Of a stretch of 6,823 nt of DNA, positions 6,738-6,823 are shown piece by piece. The stretch spans positions 1 to 6,823 of the forward strand of contig JBLIML010000207.1 in NCBI GenBank assembly GCA_047638675.1, read 5' to 3'. Both the position numbers and the translations under genes were made by a program. The stretch's first letter is position 1; every line of letters begins with the position of its first letter. The notes under the pieces were generated by a model. That model did no database searches and was not told the DNA's origin. It saw only the letters and a list, made by a program, of their open reading frames with translations. The stretch comes from WLWS01 sp047638675. GTDB taxonomy: Bacteria; Pseudomonadota; Gammaproteobacteria; Eutrophobiales; Eutrophobiaceae.

Positions 6738-6773
6738 CATAGATTTCAGGGCGTCAGACACAGGAAAAATAAC

Positions 6774-6823
6774 ATGCCAAAATCAGTATCAGAACGACTG
6801 GATACACAGGTTACACCCAAACC
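6774..6823 (+). CDS. Start of an ORF cut by the window edge
   Basis: An ATG at 6774 opens a frame that stays open to the end of the window, giving 17 residues that begin MPKSVSERLDTQ. A good Shine-Dalgarno, AGGA at 6762-6765, lies eight bases upstream, better than that of any complete gene here. The visible residues are too few to assign a family. The position just after the broken EAL gene and its hairpin makes a transposase a reasonable guess, but this is inference only. Confidence 0.4.
   Translation, partial: MPKSVSERLDTQVTPK

Noticed and set aside
6661..6770. Simple frameshift as the cause of the EAL truncation
   Set aside because: I read all three plus-strand frames after the break; none continues the EAL domain and all three reach stops within about 70 bases.

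Overview
The window looks like chromosomal DNA of a gammaproteobacterium, possibly a marine one of moderate GC. This is inferred from protein style (a secreted M20 amidohydrolase, a PuuB/DAO-type flavoprotein, GGDEF-EAL remains) and was not tested by any search. No rRNA, tRNA, CRISPR array or complete mobile element is visible.

Positions 59-3975 hold three genes on the minus strand, read from right to left. First is a six-helix membrane protein I do not recognise (3055-3975). Next is an M20-family metallo-amidohydrolase with a signal peptide (1584-2894). Last is a 12-helix major facilitator transporter (59-1285). The gaps between them are about 160 and 298 bases, so they need not form one operon. 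A hairpin pair follows the amidohydrolase stop codon, and a 17-base palindrome lies just upstream of the amidohydrolase gene.

Positions 3976-4311 form a divergent intergenic region. Candidate promoters face both ways. A 48-codon ORF (4158-4304) ends seven bases before the plus-strand gene. That gene (4312-5700) encodes an FAD-dependent amine/amino-acid oxidoreductase of the DAO fold. A plausible but unproven link is nutrient scavenging: the secreted hydrolase frees amino acids or acyl groups from conjugates, the transporter moves a product, and the flavoenzyme oxidises an amine or amino acid.

Positions 5701-6823 look like decaying or rearranged DNA. A GGDEF-EAL (cyclic-di-GMP) gene survives only as a fragment. 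Its GGDEF domain is reduced to a few C-terminal pieces with an in-frame stop, its EAL domain stops abruptly near 6675 before the last catalytic motifs, and one Mg2+ ligand is changed. The foreign-looking sequence that follows has a strong hairpin and the start of a new ORF with a good ribosome binding site. This may be the edge of an insertion element, but the window ends too soon to name it. I found no convincing undescribed system. The best leads are the unrecognised membrane protein, the small ORF in the flavoenzyme leader and the EAL/3' junction.
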